DNA of 64,000 nucleotides. Source: JAQIBY01 sp963676165 (GTDB taxonomy: Bacteria > Bacteroidota > Bacteroidia > Bacteroidales > ML635J-15). The notes under the pieces were generated by a model that worked only from the letters and a program-made list of their open reading frames with translations, was not told the DNA's origin and did not search any database. The stretch covers positions 2,914,001-2,978,000 of the forward strand of contig OY781043.1 in the NCBI GenBank assembly GCA_963676165.1, read 5' to 3'. This document shows, piece by piece, positions 20,501-31,300 of the stretch (position 1 is its first letter; every line of letters begins with the position of its first letter). Made by a program: the position numbers and the translations under genes.

Positions 20501-23500
20501 TTGACACTATTTCTTTTGATGTAGATGATACATGGGAAGAGTATACCATTATGCTGGACAATGCAGCAATCATCGGTTCTGCTACTCGTATTGCATTTGT
20601 TCACGGCAATTCAACATATGAAATAGGTCTTGATGATTTCATTTATGAAGAAATTCCTTCATGTTTTTCTGTTTCTGACATAGCCGTTGATTCTTACACC
20701 TCTACCGAGGTTACCTTATCCTGGATAGAAAACGGTAGCGCTACCGAATGGAACATTATTTACGGTGCTCCTGGATTTGACCCGGAAACTGAAGGAACAA
20801 CTGTAGCTGCCAGCACTATGCCATTCACAGTAGAAAGCCTGACATCAGACACTCAATATGATTTTTATGTACAAGCTAACTGTGGAGTTGACGACCTCAG
20901 CACCCTTGTAGGTCCGGTAACTGCTACAACTGCTATTGCATGTCCAGTACCTACTGACATCGTTGTAAATTCGTCAACTGACATGGCCGAAATTACATGG
21001 AATGCATACGGACAAACCGAATGGAACATTAAAGTTTCAACAAGCTCTATTGATCCGACCAGTGCTAATGGTGACATTTTAGCAAATGAATTAATATCTG
21101 CTAATCCTTACACCATTATGTCACTAACATCCAACACAACTTATTATGTCTACATACAATCTAGTTGTGGTTCTGAGTGGTCTGACGAAACTATATTTAC
21201 AACAGATTGTGAAGCATTCACCTCCATACCTTTCACTGAAGATTTTGAAAGCGGAGTATTCCCCCCAGAATGCTGGACTAGTAATGATTTTGATGGTACT
21301 GGTACACAATGGGAAAGTTCTTCAGCTCAAGCAAACTCAGGTTCAAACAGTGCTCGACACAATTTTAGCTCAGCAGCAATGCAAGACGGTTGGTTAATAA
21401 CACCAGGTATTGAACTTCCTGCTGGAGGTGATTATATTTTCGAATTCTGGTCTTACAACACTTGGGCTTCCGATTACTATAAAAACTCTGTTTTAATATC
21501 AACAACAGGAACCTCTCCAGCAGATTTCACTGAAATTTGGACTCCTACATCTGTATCGGCAAGCTGGACTGAAACATCTCTTAATATAAGTTCTTATGCA
21601 GGTGAAACTGTCTATATTGCGTTTAGATATGAAGGTAATAATGCAGATGGATGGCATGTTGATGACGTCACTTTAAGAGAAATTAATACTGAAGCGGACT
21701 TCTTAACTTACAGTTTCCCTGAACAAACAGGTGCTGCTGACATCAACTACACAGCATACACAATTGATGTTGAAGTTGGAAACGGGACAGATCTTACTAC
21801 ACTTGTTGCTGATTATACTGTTTCAACCGGAGCTTCTGTTTCAATTGGCACAACAGCGCAAGAATCAGGCGTATCTATTAATGATTTCAGCTCTCCTGTT
21901 ACTTATTCAATTACTGCTGAAGATGGTGTAACTGTAAATGATTGGGTGGTTACTGTTAATGAATCAGCTATTTTTACTGAAACCGACTTCATTTCTTACA
22001 CATTCCCAGAAGCAACAAACATTGCAACCATTGACACTGATGCAAAAACTGTTGACATTGAAGTTGCGTGGAATGCTGATGTAACTACATTGATTGCTGA
22101 TTTTACTTTAAGTTATGGTGCAACTGCGGCCATTACCGGAACCGATCAGGAATCAGGCGTAACTGCTAACGATTTCACTGATCCTGTTGTTTACACCGTA
22201 ACTGCTGAAGATGGTACAACTTCTACAGAATGGACTGTAACAGTTTCTGTTCAATCAATACCTCAGGGCGCTACTTGTGCAGACCCATTCAATTATGGAA
22301 CAATCAATGATCCTGAAGTTGTAACCAATATCGATCCTCATGGACGTGAACTTTGGTACACTTTCACAATTGATCAGCCATTCACGGACATTCAAGTAAG
22401 CACATGTGCATCTGTTTATGACACAAAAGTTTATGTATATGATGCATGTGGGGGTAACGAATTAGCTTACGACGATGATGCTCCAGATGGATTCTGTGAT
22501 GTGAACAACAACCAATCACTTGCAGAAATTGACTTCCTCGAAGCTGGAACATATTATGTCTTAATCACTACTTACTCAACGACTACAAACATTAGCGATC
22601 CAACTACCGGACTATACATCTCTGGCACTGTTGATTACACTTCTCCTTACGTTAATAACACAACGCTTACACTCACACCTGAAACACAAAATGTGGCTAC
22701 TGGTGATGATGCAACAGGAGTAATGGAAGTTGTATATCCTACAACTGTTTCAACTGAGATGCCTGTAGACATGATGACTGATGCAATGATTGATCTTTCT
22801 GAATTAACTGCTGGTGCTGTTGTTGAATTATTCAATGGTGCAACTTCACTTGGAACATATACTGTTACTGGTGGTGAAACTGTTTGGGCTAGTGAAGCAT
22901 TTACAGGTGTAAACCGTGTAGCTGCTAGTTTAACTGCAGGTCAAAACTTGAACTGGGATGTTGTTATCTCTGGTCTTGCTAATGGCACTTATAATGTTAG
23001 TGCAACGCTTTACCTTGGTTTAGATGCTGACCTAACTGCTGAAACAGACATAACTGAAGTAGCAACAGATGCTATGGAAATTATTGTTGCTGCTCCATTT
23101 ATTGATCTCGCATTAATCAGCCCAGAAGGTGGAATGTATGACTGTGGTTTAGAAGATCCAGTTAACGTTCCTGTAGAAATTGAAAATATTGGAAACACTA
23201 CAATTGCTACAAGTGAAGTCATCACTTTCTATGTTGATGTGAATGGTACAAATGAATTAGAAGAGGAAATTACATTGACAGAAGATTTACTCCCAGGAGA
23301 AACTCTTTCAATGGAAACAACAAGTACTCTTGATTTCACTGCACTTGGAACATACAACTGGGAAGCTATTATTGACTACACTGGTGATGCTGATCTTAAC
23401 AATAACTTCACTACAGGTTATCTTGTACATTTCAACCAAGATATCGAATTTGTAAGTGCTGTAAATGATACCATCACAGTTAATGCTACTGACTGGCCTT

Positions 23501-23946
23501 ACACAATCGAAACAAACTTGACTTTAAGTACAGACTCTGTTCTTGTAAGTACTTACGAATGGGAACTTGATGGTTCTACTGCATCAACATTAACTGTTGA
23601 TGCTGAAGGTTGGTACGTTTTACATGTAACAACTGAATTCTGTGAAACTATGGATTCTGTTTTTGTTCTTGCTTATAATAGCATTAACATAAATGCTGAA
23701 AACGAGTTTGCAATTTATCCTAACCCAACTCACGGTCAATTTATGTTAGAAATGAATCTCGTTGAAAGACAAGATGTCGTAATTTCTATCTTCAACAGTA
23801 ATGGACAATTAGTTCGTGAATTTAAATTCGACGACATTGATCAATTTGCTCGCGAAATCAACATGACTGATGAAGCTGAAGGATTGTATAGCATCCGCAT
23901 CAATGCAGGTGGTAAACTATACAACCGTCAAGTTATTATTAGATAA
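14524..23946 (+). CDS. Giant modular T9SS-sorted adhesin-like protein (3140 residues)
   Basis: Signal peptide ~1-25 (LTFNLTAQ). Then a lamin-tail-like domain ~26-190; five cleaved-adhesin/MAM-like jelly rolls near 403, 655, 1210, 1882 and 2235, each with an E-x-F/G-x-x-P-x-C-W opening and a D-x-W-L-I-T-P core; fibronectin III modules near 559, 1112, 1696, 1788, 2046 and 2139; DUF5018-like modules near 805, 902, 1394, 1485, 2388 and 2485 with the TVTAEDGT core; three PPC-like modules near 993, 1572 and 2581; a CARDB-like domain near 2858; and a T9SS sorting domain ~3061-3140 (FAIYPNPTHGQF). No protease or glycosidase catalytic domain is visible, so I read it as a surface adhesin or matrix protein. 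Internal duplication is evident at protein level; no frameshift found. Confidence 0.9.
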   Translation: MRKFILTPLIAILLSFGLTFNLTAQDLMITGVFDGPLTGGSPKVLELYAVNDIADLSVYTVKNQTNANTTWGADFTLSGSATAGDFIYIVNSGQTADFNTYFENTITPLESGVINLNGDDRVALFNDSDVMIDLFGEDGVDGTTTGWEWLDGWAYRNIGTSASATFTESEWTYSGINVTDGETLNSSAATPFPIGSFIKNLAELELAGNDITLTWNAPIGTYDAGIIINGAPYNTDGGFFLVQLLDESDNLVTFADVFDEFSIGNLHYHSGTSNRILADFTATQQSGIWGTAAVSDNATAGGSLRGTTLDGSLFYGVMVDGTVGTVGAVLPGTSSETSTIAYLANATATGVYTLKADFYVPFRPGTVGSAGFHTVAELEGLEPIASISKEIDLGTGCTPISTFPFTEGFEDVAMPDCWTVLNEDGDTKEWDIYTSDANTGSQCAAVGYNGSGNDDWLITPQISVNSDNLYVVFAAKSGSSSYLEDYNVLVSTSGTATTDFTTVLENVTSAPNSWETKSYKLSDFSINSGDDIYVAIQCISNNELRFQIDDFQLLEITCPASSDLTIDSYTSSEVTLSWTENGSATAWNIIYGAPGFDPETEGTTVTADAIPFTVNGLSANTDYDIYVQADCGSGDLSNWSNSISVTTECTAISSFPLVEDFEGTYPVDCWETVYANTSYPSGNAMSHSTSQAYEGTQSFRFSSYSDGSPYEQYLVTPELNMGSGSVVEFWYRKYSSGSESFTVGTSTSGSDVTTDFTWETNTTDASTTWQKYTLPLDAGVKYVAIQYNSDFSYYLYIDEFTIREMSNEKDFLSFSLTEQTGDATINADTHTIDIEVLYGTDLTALIANFTLSPYATVAIAGTEQESGVTGNNFSSPVIYTITAEDGTTQEWTVNVTAATTQSSENEILTFVLDEQTGDATIDAVNHTVGIEINWIADITSLTPTITISNFASISPESGIEQDFSSPLNYTVTAEDGTEQVWTVTVTQDAIPEGATCANALAYTNINDAEVTTTIDTLSRELWFTVVLDQPYVDIQVSTCPSVYDTKVYVYDGCEGTELASNDDAPSDFCSADNNQSLAEIDHLEAGTYYVLITPYGTTTDISDPTTGLLVTGSNCGTPVDITATDITSNSALISWTPLTSETAWNLKVSTSSIDPTSETGDIFDDIVNTTSEQALTELAAITDYYIYVQANCGSDWSSEEVFTTECGVYTAPYLEEFSSYLPDCWEEAAGALADPVSFTSTTSSSWGNDGFANDGSTGAARMNVYGTGADEWLITPEIDLGDGSTPLSLIFDLALTDYGNTNPIEDPLNGLDDRFAVIISTDGGTTWSSANTLAVWNNVGSSYVYNDIATSGENVILDLSAYSGVVKFGFYAESTEGNADNDLFIDNVEVRELNSEADILTFELVEQTTPATIDAGTLTVEIEVGAATNLTALTPTITVSDYASIVPESGVAQDFTNPVTYTVTAEDGTENLWEVTVTPAATLSSENDILTFELAEQTGPATIGAGTIDIEVGWQTDLSSLTPTITVSTLASISPESGVALDFTNPVTYTVTAEDESTQNWVVTVTNAAPPAGATCETAIPYTNINDPEVTTTINADSRELWFTVVLDQSYADIQVSTCPSVYDTKVYVYDACGGNQLAYDDDSPTDFCSVDNNQSLAEIESLSAGTYYVLITPYGTTTDISDPTTGLLVTGSDCGTPIDVTATDMTPTGALISWTPLTDETGWNLKVSTTSIDPTSEAGDIFDATVSTTPEQELSTLTAETDYYVYVQADCGSDWTSEYTFTTPSTCPQPTDLIFTPSTNLAEVAWTAYGETAWNIKVSTSSIDPTTTDGDILANEAISANPYTIMSLTSNTTYYVYIQSSCGSEWSDETSFTTECDAVATPYYQDFEEFTLQEGFNSGNCWFGIGSGANDIDVVNSTDFDMGSPHSGSVAIELNDGAYGSDLSAFITPELAGLALGDKRIRFYAIAENYTENELYIAFIDNSLEVSSLNIFDTISFDVDDTWEEYTIMLDNAAIIGSATRIAFVHGNSTYEIGLDDFIYEEIPSCFSVSDIAVDSYTSTEVTLSWIENGSATEWNIIYGAPGFDPETEGTTVAASTMPFTVESLTSDTQYDFYVQANCGVDDLSTLVGPVTATTAIACPVPTDIVVNSSTDMAEITWNAYGQTEWNIKVSTSSIDPTSANGDILANELISANPYTIMSLTSNTTYYVYIQSSCGSEWSDETIFTTDCEAFTSIPFTEDFESGVFPPECWTSNDFDGTGTQWESSSAQANSGSNSARHNFSSAAMQDGWLITPGIELPAGGDYIFEFWSYNTWASDYYKNSVLISTTGTSPADFTEIWTPTSVSASWTETSLNISSYAGETVYIAFRYEGNNADGWHVDDVTLREINTEADFLTYSFPEQTGAADINYTAYTIDVEVGNGTDLTTLVADYTVSTGASVSIGTTAQESGVSINDFSSPVTYSITAEDGVTVNDWVVTVNESAIFTETDFISYTFPEATNIATIDTDAKTVDIEVAWNADVTTLIADFTLSYGATAAITGTDQESGVTANDFTDPVVYTVTAEDGTTSTEWTVTVSVQSIPQGATCADPFNYGTINDPEVVTNIDPHGRELWYTFTIDQPFTDIQVSTCASVYDTKVYVYDACGGNELAYDDDAPDGFCDVNNNQSLAEIDFLEAGTYYVLITTYSTTTNISDPTTGLYISGTVDYTSPYVNNTTLTLTPETQNVATGDDATGVMEVVYPTTVSTEMPVDMMTDAMIDLSELTAGAVVELFNGATSLGTYTVTGGETVWASEAFTGVNRVAASLTAGQNLNWDVVISGLANGTYNVSATLYLGLDADLTAETDITEVATDAMEIIVAAPFIDLALISPEGGMYDCGLEDPVNVPVEIENIGNTTIATSEVITFYVDVNGTNELEEEITLTEDLLPGETLSMETTSTLDFTALGTYNWEAIIDYTGDADLNNNFTTGYLVHFNQDIEFVSAVNDTITVNATDWPYTIETNLTLSTDSVLVSTYEWELDGSTASTLTVDAEGWYVLHVTTEFCETMDSVFVLAYNSININAENEFAIYPNPTHGQFMLEMNLVERQDVVISIFNSNGQLVREFKFDDIDQFAREINMTDEAEGLYSIRINAGGKLYNRQVIIR

Positions 23947-23967
23947 CAAATTTCACACACTATAGAG

Positions 23968-24000
23968 AAAAGCTGAGCCTTTGGGTTCAGCTTTTTTTTT
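23968..24000 (+). terminator. Rho-independent terminator of the 3140-residue protein gene
   Basis: AAGCTGAGCC (from 23969) pairs with GGGTTCAGCTT (23983-23992 region) allowing G-U pairs, followed by a long T run to 24000. Confidence 0.8.
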
Positions 24001-24529
24001 GATACATTTTTCAATTACTTGTTTTGTTCCACAGTTCTTGAATCAAACAAAAAAATTGTGAGACTTGTTAATAATGTACATCTATAATATCAATTGAATA
24101 AAACTTAAACTTCGGATCAAAAAAAATCAAGCGATTTTTTCTTAGGATTAACTCCAGTAACAAATCCTTTGACTCCAACAGTAGTCACACGTTTTTAGCT
24201 ATGACATGGCTACAAACATTGAACTACTATCGGAAACCTACTAAAACAAACGTCAGACCATGCTTTCGAATTTATATTGGCATGAAACGGTATGGTACTT
24301 TCCTTTAGGTTTCATTCATATCCGGCGCAAATACAAAGCAATAGCAAATTCGCTTTTGGCATAAATTTTTGCTTTTTCTTGCAAAAATCATGTCCAAAAG
24401 CTACAATGATTTATCAACTCAATACTCTGGGATAAATCTCAGAGATATTATAGTTTAAGATCTGATAGTCCCAAACTTTTTTGCTTGATCCCAGAAAATT
24501 TACTTAAGTCTATAGTTCAAATTCAAACA
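24001..24529. other. Intergenic stretch with a dispersed palindromic repeat
   Basis: About 530 bases without a credible gene between two convergent genes. 24121-24140 is an A/T hairpin AAAAAATC-AAGC-GATTTTTT. 24144-24340 has several short complementary segments but no RNA family I can name. 24352-24516 is one copy, on the minus strand, of a dispersed repeat that recurs at 32723-33984. Confidence 0.5.
24352..24516 (-). repeat. Dispersed intergenic repeat, copy A
   Basis: Read on the minus strand it begins near AAGTAAA, continues GGATCAAGCAAAAAAG and GGGACTAT, and ends in an imperfect palindrome (24401-24352) starting GCTTTTGGACATGATTTTTG and ending ATGCCAAAAGC. Copy B, on the plus strand at 32723-33984, has the same blocks in the same order but is split by the IS630-type element. 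Confidence 0.65.
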
Positions 24530-24557
24530 AAAAAAGCCCGCAAATTGCGGGCTTTTT
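24530..24557 (-). terminator. Terminator of rplS (possibly bidirectional)
   Basis: AAAAAAGCCCGCA-AAT-TGCGGGCTTTTTT is an almost perfect hairpin with A and T tracts on both sides, so it can work in both directions. It lies 17 bases after the rplS stop. Confidence 0.85.
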
Positions 24558-24573
24558 TATTTGAAAAATATTT

Positions 24574-24921
24574 CTAGTAACGTTTTTCTTTAATTCTAGC
24601 TTTTTTACCTGTCAATCCACGCAAATAATAAATACGTGCACGACGAACTTTACCACGTTTTTCAACTTTAATTCTTTCAATAAAAGGTGAGTTCACCGGA
24701 AAAATACGCTCAGTTGCAAATGTTCCAACTTGCTTTCTTACAGTAAAAGTTTTTGTCAAACCTTCACCACGACGCTGGATCACAACACCACGAAATTCTT
24801 GAATACGTTCTTTTGAACCTTCTTTAATTTTATAAGAAACAGTAATTGTATCTCCTGCGTTGAATTCAGGAAAATTATTTTCTTTTTGGTATTCGTTTTC
24901 AACAACATTCATTAAATTCAT
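24574..24921 (-). CDS. rplS: 50S ribosomal protein L19
   Basis: 115 residues, the normal length. The family signature is complete: FNAGDTITVSYKIKEGSKER, EFRGVVIQRRGEG, TFTVRK, VNSPFIERIKVEKRGKVRRA and the basic C-terminus YYLRGLTGKKARIKEKR. It lies at the 30S-50S interface. It is not beside trmD or rpsP, its usual partners in many bacteria. A promoter at 25031-25062 gives a leader of about 100 bases with a hairpin. A second ATG at 24912 (residue 4) is possible. Confidence 0.97.
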   Translation of the reverse strand: MNLMNVVENEYQKENNFPEFNAGDTITVSYKIKEGSKERIQEFRGVVIQRRGEGLTKTFTVRKQVGTFATERIFPVNSPFIERIKVEKRGKVRRARIYYLRGLTGKKARIKEKRY

Positions 24922-24957
24922 TGCCGTAGTCTTTAAATTATTCCTTCATTTTTGGGC

Positions 24958-24992
24958 TTGCAATATTACGAATTATTTTTCAATTATTGCAA
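24958..24992 (-). promoter_or_regulatory. Candidate hairpin in the rplS leader
   Basis: TTGCAATA (24958-24965) and TATTGCAA (24985-24992) are a perfect 8-base inverted repeat with a 19-base loop, about 40-70 bases before the L19 start. L19 autoregulatory leaders are known in other groups, including one described for Flavobacteria; whether this one matches cannot be judged by eye. Confidence 0.35.
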
Positions 24993-25030
24993 TTTTTAAT
25001 AAATTCTTTTTTAATCTATATTCCTAAGTC

Positions 25031-25062
25031 CAAAATTACTTGTTTCCCAAGTTATTACAAAA
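25031..25062 (-). promoter_or_regulatory. Promoter of rplS
   Basis: On the minus strand TTTTG (25062-25058), a 19-base spacer, then TAATTTTG (25038-25031), which matches the Bacteroidota TTTG/TAnnTTTG promoter. Confidence 0.6.
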
Positions 25063-25366
25063 GAAAAAATCTTTTAAAATAAGGAAACATTTTAAAGTTG
25101 TCTAGAACACTATTAGAGACTATTTTTCAAAAAAAGAAATAACATCCCAAGATTCAACTTAGGTCATACCTAAGTATTCGTATTTCTTCCTATAAATTAA
25201 GAAGAATTTATAATTTTAATGCAAAATCAATACCACACTTTTGTAAAAAATATCAATTAACAAAACATTTAAAGTTATAAAATTGTTATAAGTATACTTT
25301 AAAGAATATGTTCTTAAAAAAATCTTACCTTGTCGTGAATTTTTAATTAAATTAATATTTGGTGCT
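25063..25366. other. AT-rich upstream region of the 2412-residue protein gene
   Basis: About 300 very AT-rich bases. No gene. TACCTTGT at about 25326 is an imperfect -7 element 35-40 bases before the ATG at 25367; I would not rely on it. Confidence 0.4.
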
Positions 25367-28300
25367 ATGAGAAAATTTTACAATTTCATTCCGATGTTAG
25401 TCGGGGTGTTGCTCTTTTTGGGTAACCCTTTACTTACATTAGGACAATCCTTAAAATCCACACAGGATTTTACGGCACTGCCTGTCAGTGAAAATTGGGA
25501 TGTAGATCAAAATCCCGATGGCTGGACTTATTTTACAAATAGTTCAGAAGGTACGGTCACCGTACAATCAACAACCTACAATTCACCGAGTTATGCTGTT
25601 GACATGTCAAATTCAACAGACGAATCGAGTGATTTTATTTTGGTTACACCAGCTGCAACGTTTGAAGCAAATGGTAGCAGAATCAAGTTCTGGGCAAAAG
25701 GGACAACAACTGTTTTAAATTCCCAATCGTTTAAAGTTGGGTTTATGACAGATCCAAGTGATCCTGCAACTTACACAAACTTGCACAATGGTCCAGATCT
25801 CACATCAGACTGGCAAGAATTCATTGTTGATGTTAGTATGATTCCGCCACAAGGAGGAAGTCCATATTACATTGCAATCCAAGGAGTTTTTGATGGTACA
25901 AACAAGCACATCTATTTTGATGATTTTGTTTGGGAAGAAATTCCAACAGGACCAATTCTCACCTATAATCCCACAGAAATTGATTATGGGATGGTATTTC
26001 TTGGAGAAACAAGTGGTGCAGAGACTGTAACTTTATCAAATTATGGAATCAATACACTTAACGTCACAGACATCACAATTACTGGTACAGACGCAGCTGA
26101 TTTTTATTTTGATAATTTAAGTAGCACTTTACCATTTGGCTTAACTGCCAATTCAGCAAACAACCTTACATTTGATGTCTATTTCGAGCCACAAACTGAA
26201 GCTGCTGGTGCAAAATCTGCATCATTAGACATTACTCATTCTGAAGGTACTACTTCAATTTCACTGACTGGTGAATGTCCTGAAGGACTTATCCAAATTG
26301 GATATGGCACAGAAGAAAATACTCACTTGCCAATGGAACCATTTTATGGTTATTCCTATTCTCAATCAATTTACTTGCAAAGTGAAATTGACATTGCAGA
26401 TCAAAGAATTTCAAAAATTTATTATCAAAAAAACAATTCGAACGAATGGCCAGATGCAGGTCAAATTAACATCTACATGGGGCATACAACCCAAGCTTCT
26501 CTTACTGATTGGATTCCGGTAACTGAACTCCAAGAAGTAACTTATGAAGAAGCATTACCAGTTGGTGACGATGATGGTTGGGTTGAATTTGTATTAACGA
26601 CTCCGTTCATTTATAACAACACGGACAATTTGGTAATCGCGTTTGATGAAAACAAAACAAGTTATGACAATAGTAATGATGAGTTTTACAATCACACTGT
26701 AACTGAAGACATGAGTATTTATTATTACGACGATGGAACTAATCCGGATCCTGCAACACCTCCAACAGGAACACTCATGCAAGTAAGACCTAATATTAGA
26801 TTATATTTTGAAGACCTTCCAACTGTTCCTGTGTTTAGAGTGAACCCAGAAAGTCATGATTATGGAACTATTGTAATTTATAATACTGCTGATGAAGATT
26901 TCACAATTAGAAATAACGGCGTAGGAACATTAACTATTAATGACATCTATCTTGGTGGAGATAATGCAACTGAATTTGCATTATCAAATCTTCCAACTTT
27001 CCCTTTAGATCTAACTAATGACCCTGCAGACTCACACACTTTAACATGTAATTATAACCCAACGTTAGATGGTGACGTTCAAGCATACATTTACTTTGAT
27101 ACAAGTGAAGGTTTGGACTCTGTAGAATTAATTGGAAACGGGTATGATGCAACAATTGCAACTCTTCCATGGGAAGAAGGATTTGATGACCCTGCAACAA
27201 CAACAGTTCCTGATATTACTTTAGGTTGGAGTACAATTGTAAATGCATCATCAACTTCTGCTATAATTGAAACAGAAGCAGCAACAACAATTAGTTCTCC
27301 TAACTCTGTTGAATTCTATAATAGTAGCGACTTGACAGGAGATTATTATCTAATTACTCCTCCTTGTATTATTGACCCTATAAATGTAAAAGTACTTTTC
27401 TCTGCGAATGGGGGAATTAACGATACTGTTATTGTTGGCGTAATGACTGACGCTACAGACCTTGCAACATTTATCCCCGTGGAAGAATTTGCATTAACAG
27501 GATCATACGAAGAATTTGAACTTTACATTGCATCTACTGGTGTAAGCACACCATATTTTGTTGCATTTAAAGGAATATTTTCAAATACTTATAGTTATAT
27601 CAACATTGATGATGTAAAAATGCAGGGTGTCCCTGTTGACCCAACTCCTGAAGTACTCCCTGAAACATGGAATGCAGGCCAACGTCCTGTTAATTACACT
27701 GCAACAAGTGGAACCTACACTTTAGAAAACATTGGAACAAGCCCATTGACAGTTTCAGCAATTACAGACCTCAGTACAACTATGTTTAGTACTAGTTTTG
27801 TTGCTGGTGATGTAGTTGACTTACCTTTAGGCGATACTTATGAATTCACTTTTGAATTCACACCAACAGCTGAAGGTACATACGAAGAAACATTTGTGAT
27901 TGAATCAAATGGTGTAAATGACACTGTTATACTATATGGTACTTGTGACTACAGTTTACCATCCAATGTTGTTGAAATTGGATGGCAAAATGACACTATC
28001 AACCTTCCTTTCGAACCTGCAGCTGTTTATTCATACTCACAATCTGTTTACAAACAATCAGAATTGGATATGACTGATCAAGCAATTTACAGTATCTATT
28101 ATCACCAAAACAGTGCAACAGTTATGACAGAAGAGATCAAAGTCTATATGGCACATTACGCTGGTGATAACCTTGATGCTGGATGGCAAGCTTTAGGTAA
28201 TTTAGTTCAAGTATATGATGGTCTTTTATCAGCACCGAATGCTCAAGGTTGGGTAAAAGTTACCCTTGACATTCCATTCATTTACAACAACACTGATAAT

Positions 28301-31300
28301 TTAATCATTGCATTTGATGAAAATGGAGCAGCCTCATTTGCTGACACTGATGGCTTCTACGGTTCTCCAACAGAAGCAAATTCAAGTCGGATTTCTACAA
28401 ATGACGTTGCTAACATTGATCCTACATCAATTTCAGGTGGAAACATTTTGGAACAAAGACCAAACATCCGTATTGAATTTGGTCCTTTACCAACAAATCC
28501 AATTTGGAACTTAAACCTCACTTCATGGGATGCTGGAATGGTTCCAGGTAATCAAGTAGCAACATCTGGAGATATCTTTAGAATTTCTAACCTTGGTGGT
28601 GGTACACAAACAGTAACAGACGCTGTATTACTTGATGGATCAGTATTTTCCACCTCTCTAGTTGCTGGTGACGTGAATCTCGTTAGTGGTGAAGAGTATT
28701 ATTTCAGTTTTGATTTTGCACCACTTGCTGTAGGCACATATAATGATACACTTGTTATTACTCATGATGGTGTAACTGATAGTATTTTCCTTTCTGGTTA
28801 TACTGACTATGTTCTTCCAGTAAATATGGTTGAAGTTGGACAAGGCACATCAACCAACTCTTTACCGATTGAACCATATTATGGATACACTTACTCTCAA
28901 TCCATCTACCTCCAAACTGAATTAAATATGGAAGGTATGAGAATTAGCAAAGTGCTTTATCAAAAGAACAATGGTAATGATTGGCCCAACAATGGTGAAA
29001 TCCGTATCTACATGGGACATACAACTCAAGAATCACTAACAGATTGGATTCCTTTGGCAGAACTTCAAGAAGTGACTTATGAAGAAGTTCTTCCTGCAGG
29101 TGACGGTGAAAACTGGGTTGAATTTGTACTTAACACTCCTTTCATTTACAACAACACTGATAACCTGGTAATTGCAGTAGATGAAAACACTGATAATTAT
29201 GCAACTTCTAGTGATGATTTTTACACACATAGCGTTGCATCTGATATGAGTATTCGCTACTATAATGATGGTACAAATCCTGATCCTGCTTCACCTCCAG
29301 CTGGTACTTTAGTTGCAGCAAGACCTAACACACGCTTGCAATTTGAAGAAATGCCAACAACTCCTGTCTTTGCAGTTACACCAGGATCTCATGATTATGG
29401 AATTTCTATCCTTAACACAACTACATCCAAAGGATTTACTGTGCAAAATAATGGTATTAATACATTAACCATTAATGACATTTATCTTGGTGGTGACGAG
29501 GCTTCTGAATTTACATTGCAAGACCTTCCAACCTTCCCTGTTGATTTAACTAATAACATTGCTGATGCTTTCACTTTGAATGCTGTATATAATCCAAGTA
29601 TTGAAGGTGCTATTTCTGCAAAAATCTATTTTGACCATAGTGAAGGACTTGACTCTGTCATGTTATATGCTGAAGGTTATGATGCAACAATCTATACACT
29701 TCCTTACAATGAATATTTTGATGATCCAGCAACAACAATTTATCCTGACATGACTTTAGGATGGAATGTTATCCTAGAAACAACAAATACATATGCTTCT
29801 GCTGAACTCATTGATTTCTCCTATGTAACAGAACCACATTGTGTACGATTCTATAATAGTGGAGATACAGATGTTGCAAGTAATTATATGCTTGTTACTC
29901 CTCCAACTCAAATTGACCCAACAGGGACAAGACTCAGATTCTTTGCCAATGGTGATTCTGGGGATAAACTTATTATTGGTTATATGACTGATAATAATAA
30001 TCCGGCAACATTTGTAGAGGTTGATACAATCAGTCTTGAAAGTTCCTACACACAACATATAGTTGACATGTCTAGTGTTGCTGCGATTGGATTTTACAAC
30101 ATAGCATTCAAAGCAACATTTGGCGGAACATATCAATATATTTATATTGACAATGTCACATGGGAAACAACTCCAACAACTCCCGTATTTGAAGCAATGC
30201 CTACAGAAATTGATTTTGGTGGCATAGAAATGTTAACATCTGCTGGTCCTGAAACCGTAGAAGTTCGAAATGTTGGGGTTGGTAACCTTACCATTACTGA
30301 TGTTCAAGTAGTTGGTGCAGAAGCAGACCAGTTCTCTATCAATGTAATTGATGCATTGAACGACACAATCACTCCTGACTACTCTGATTTCTTGACAGTT
30401 GAAGCAAGTTTCAATCCTGCTTATGCTGGTATTATTACTGCAGATATTCAGTTTACAGATATTGATGCAAACACTTATACGGTACCTTTAATTGGGAATT
30501 CAATTGATCCAGTAATGTATCCTGATACATTGATCGACTTTGAAGATGCAGTACCTCCACTATTCTGGGAAAGATACACAGGTCTTATAGGTGAAACAAC
30601 CACCTTGACAACAGTAACATATGGCTGGGAACAATCAGATTTCCTGAATACGAGTACTGAATCTAAAGCTGCTGTATTAAATAATTACGGAACAGCTAGA
30701 AATCACTGGTTAGTAACTAGTCCTATCCAACTTGGAGATGGAACAATTCCTGTAATGCTGGAATTTGATGCCGCATTGACTGACTGGGATAATTCCAATA
30801 TGCCAGAAGAGTCAGGTCCTGATGATAGATTTATTGTTGTGATCTCTACTGACAATGGAATAACTTGGTCTGAAGCTAATGCTCTTATAACATATGACAA
30901 CACAGGTTCAGATTATGTGTATGACAATCTACCATACGATGCTGCAGAGCATGTAGAAGTTAGTTTAGCTGATTACTCAGGACTTATTAAAATTGGACTG
31001 TATGGAGAATCCACAGTTTCCAATGCAGATAATGATTTATTTGTTGACAACCTGGAGATCAGAAACTTTACTCTAGAGGAAATTGCACTTCTTAATGCTG
31101 TAAATAACACATCAATTATTGCTGCTCCTGAATTAACTACTTATGAGGAAACAAATACTGATGAACATGCAATTGATTTCACAGTTGATTTCCCAACTCC
31201 ATTTGATACAAACTTAGATGCACTTCTTCTCCATGACTACATGGTAGAGTTTAGCAGTGTAATTCCAACTGGGACAACCATTGATGTTGAATTTGACGGT

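Noticed and set aside
24144..24340. A structured non-coding RNA in the gap before rplS
   Set aside because: Several short complementary segments exist but no recognisable family or promoter; nothing beyond chance can be claimed.
29774..30136. A 120-codon minus-strand frame opposite the 2412-residue protein
   Set aside because: Shadow of the real gene; Cys- and Ile-rich translation typical of antisense reading.
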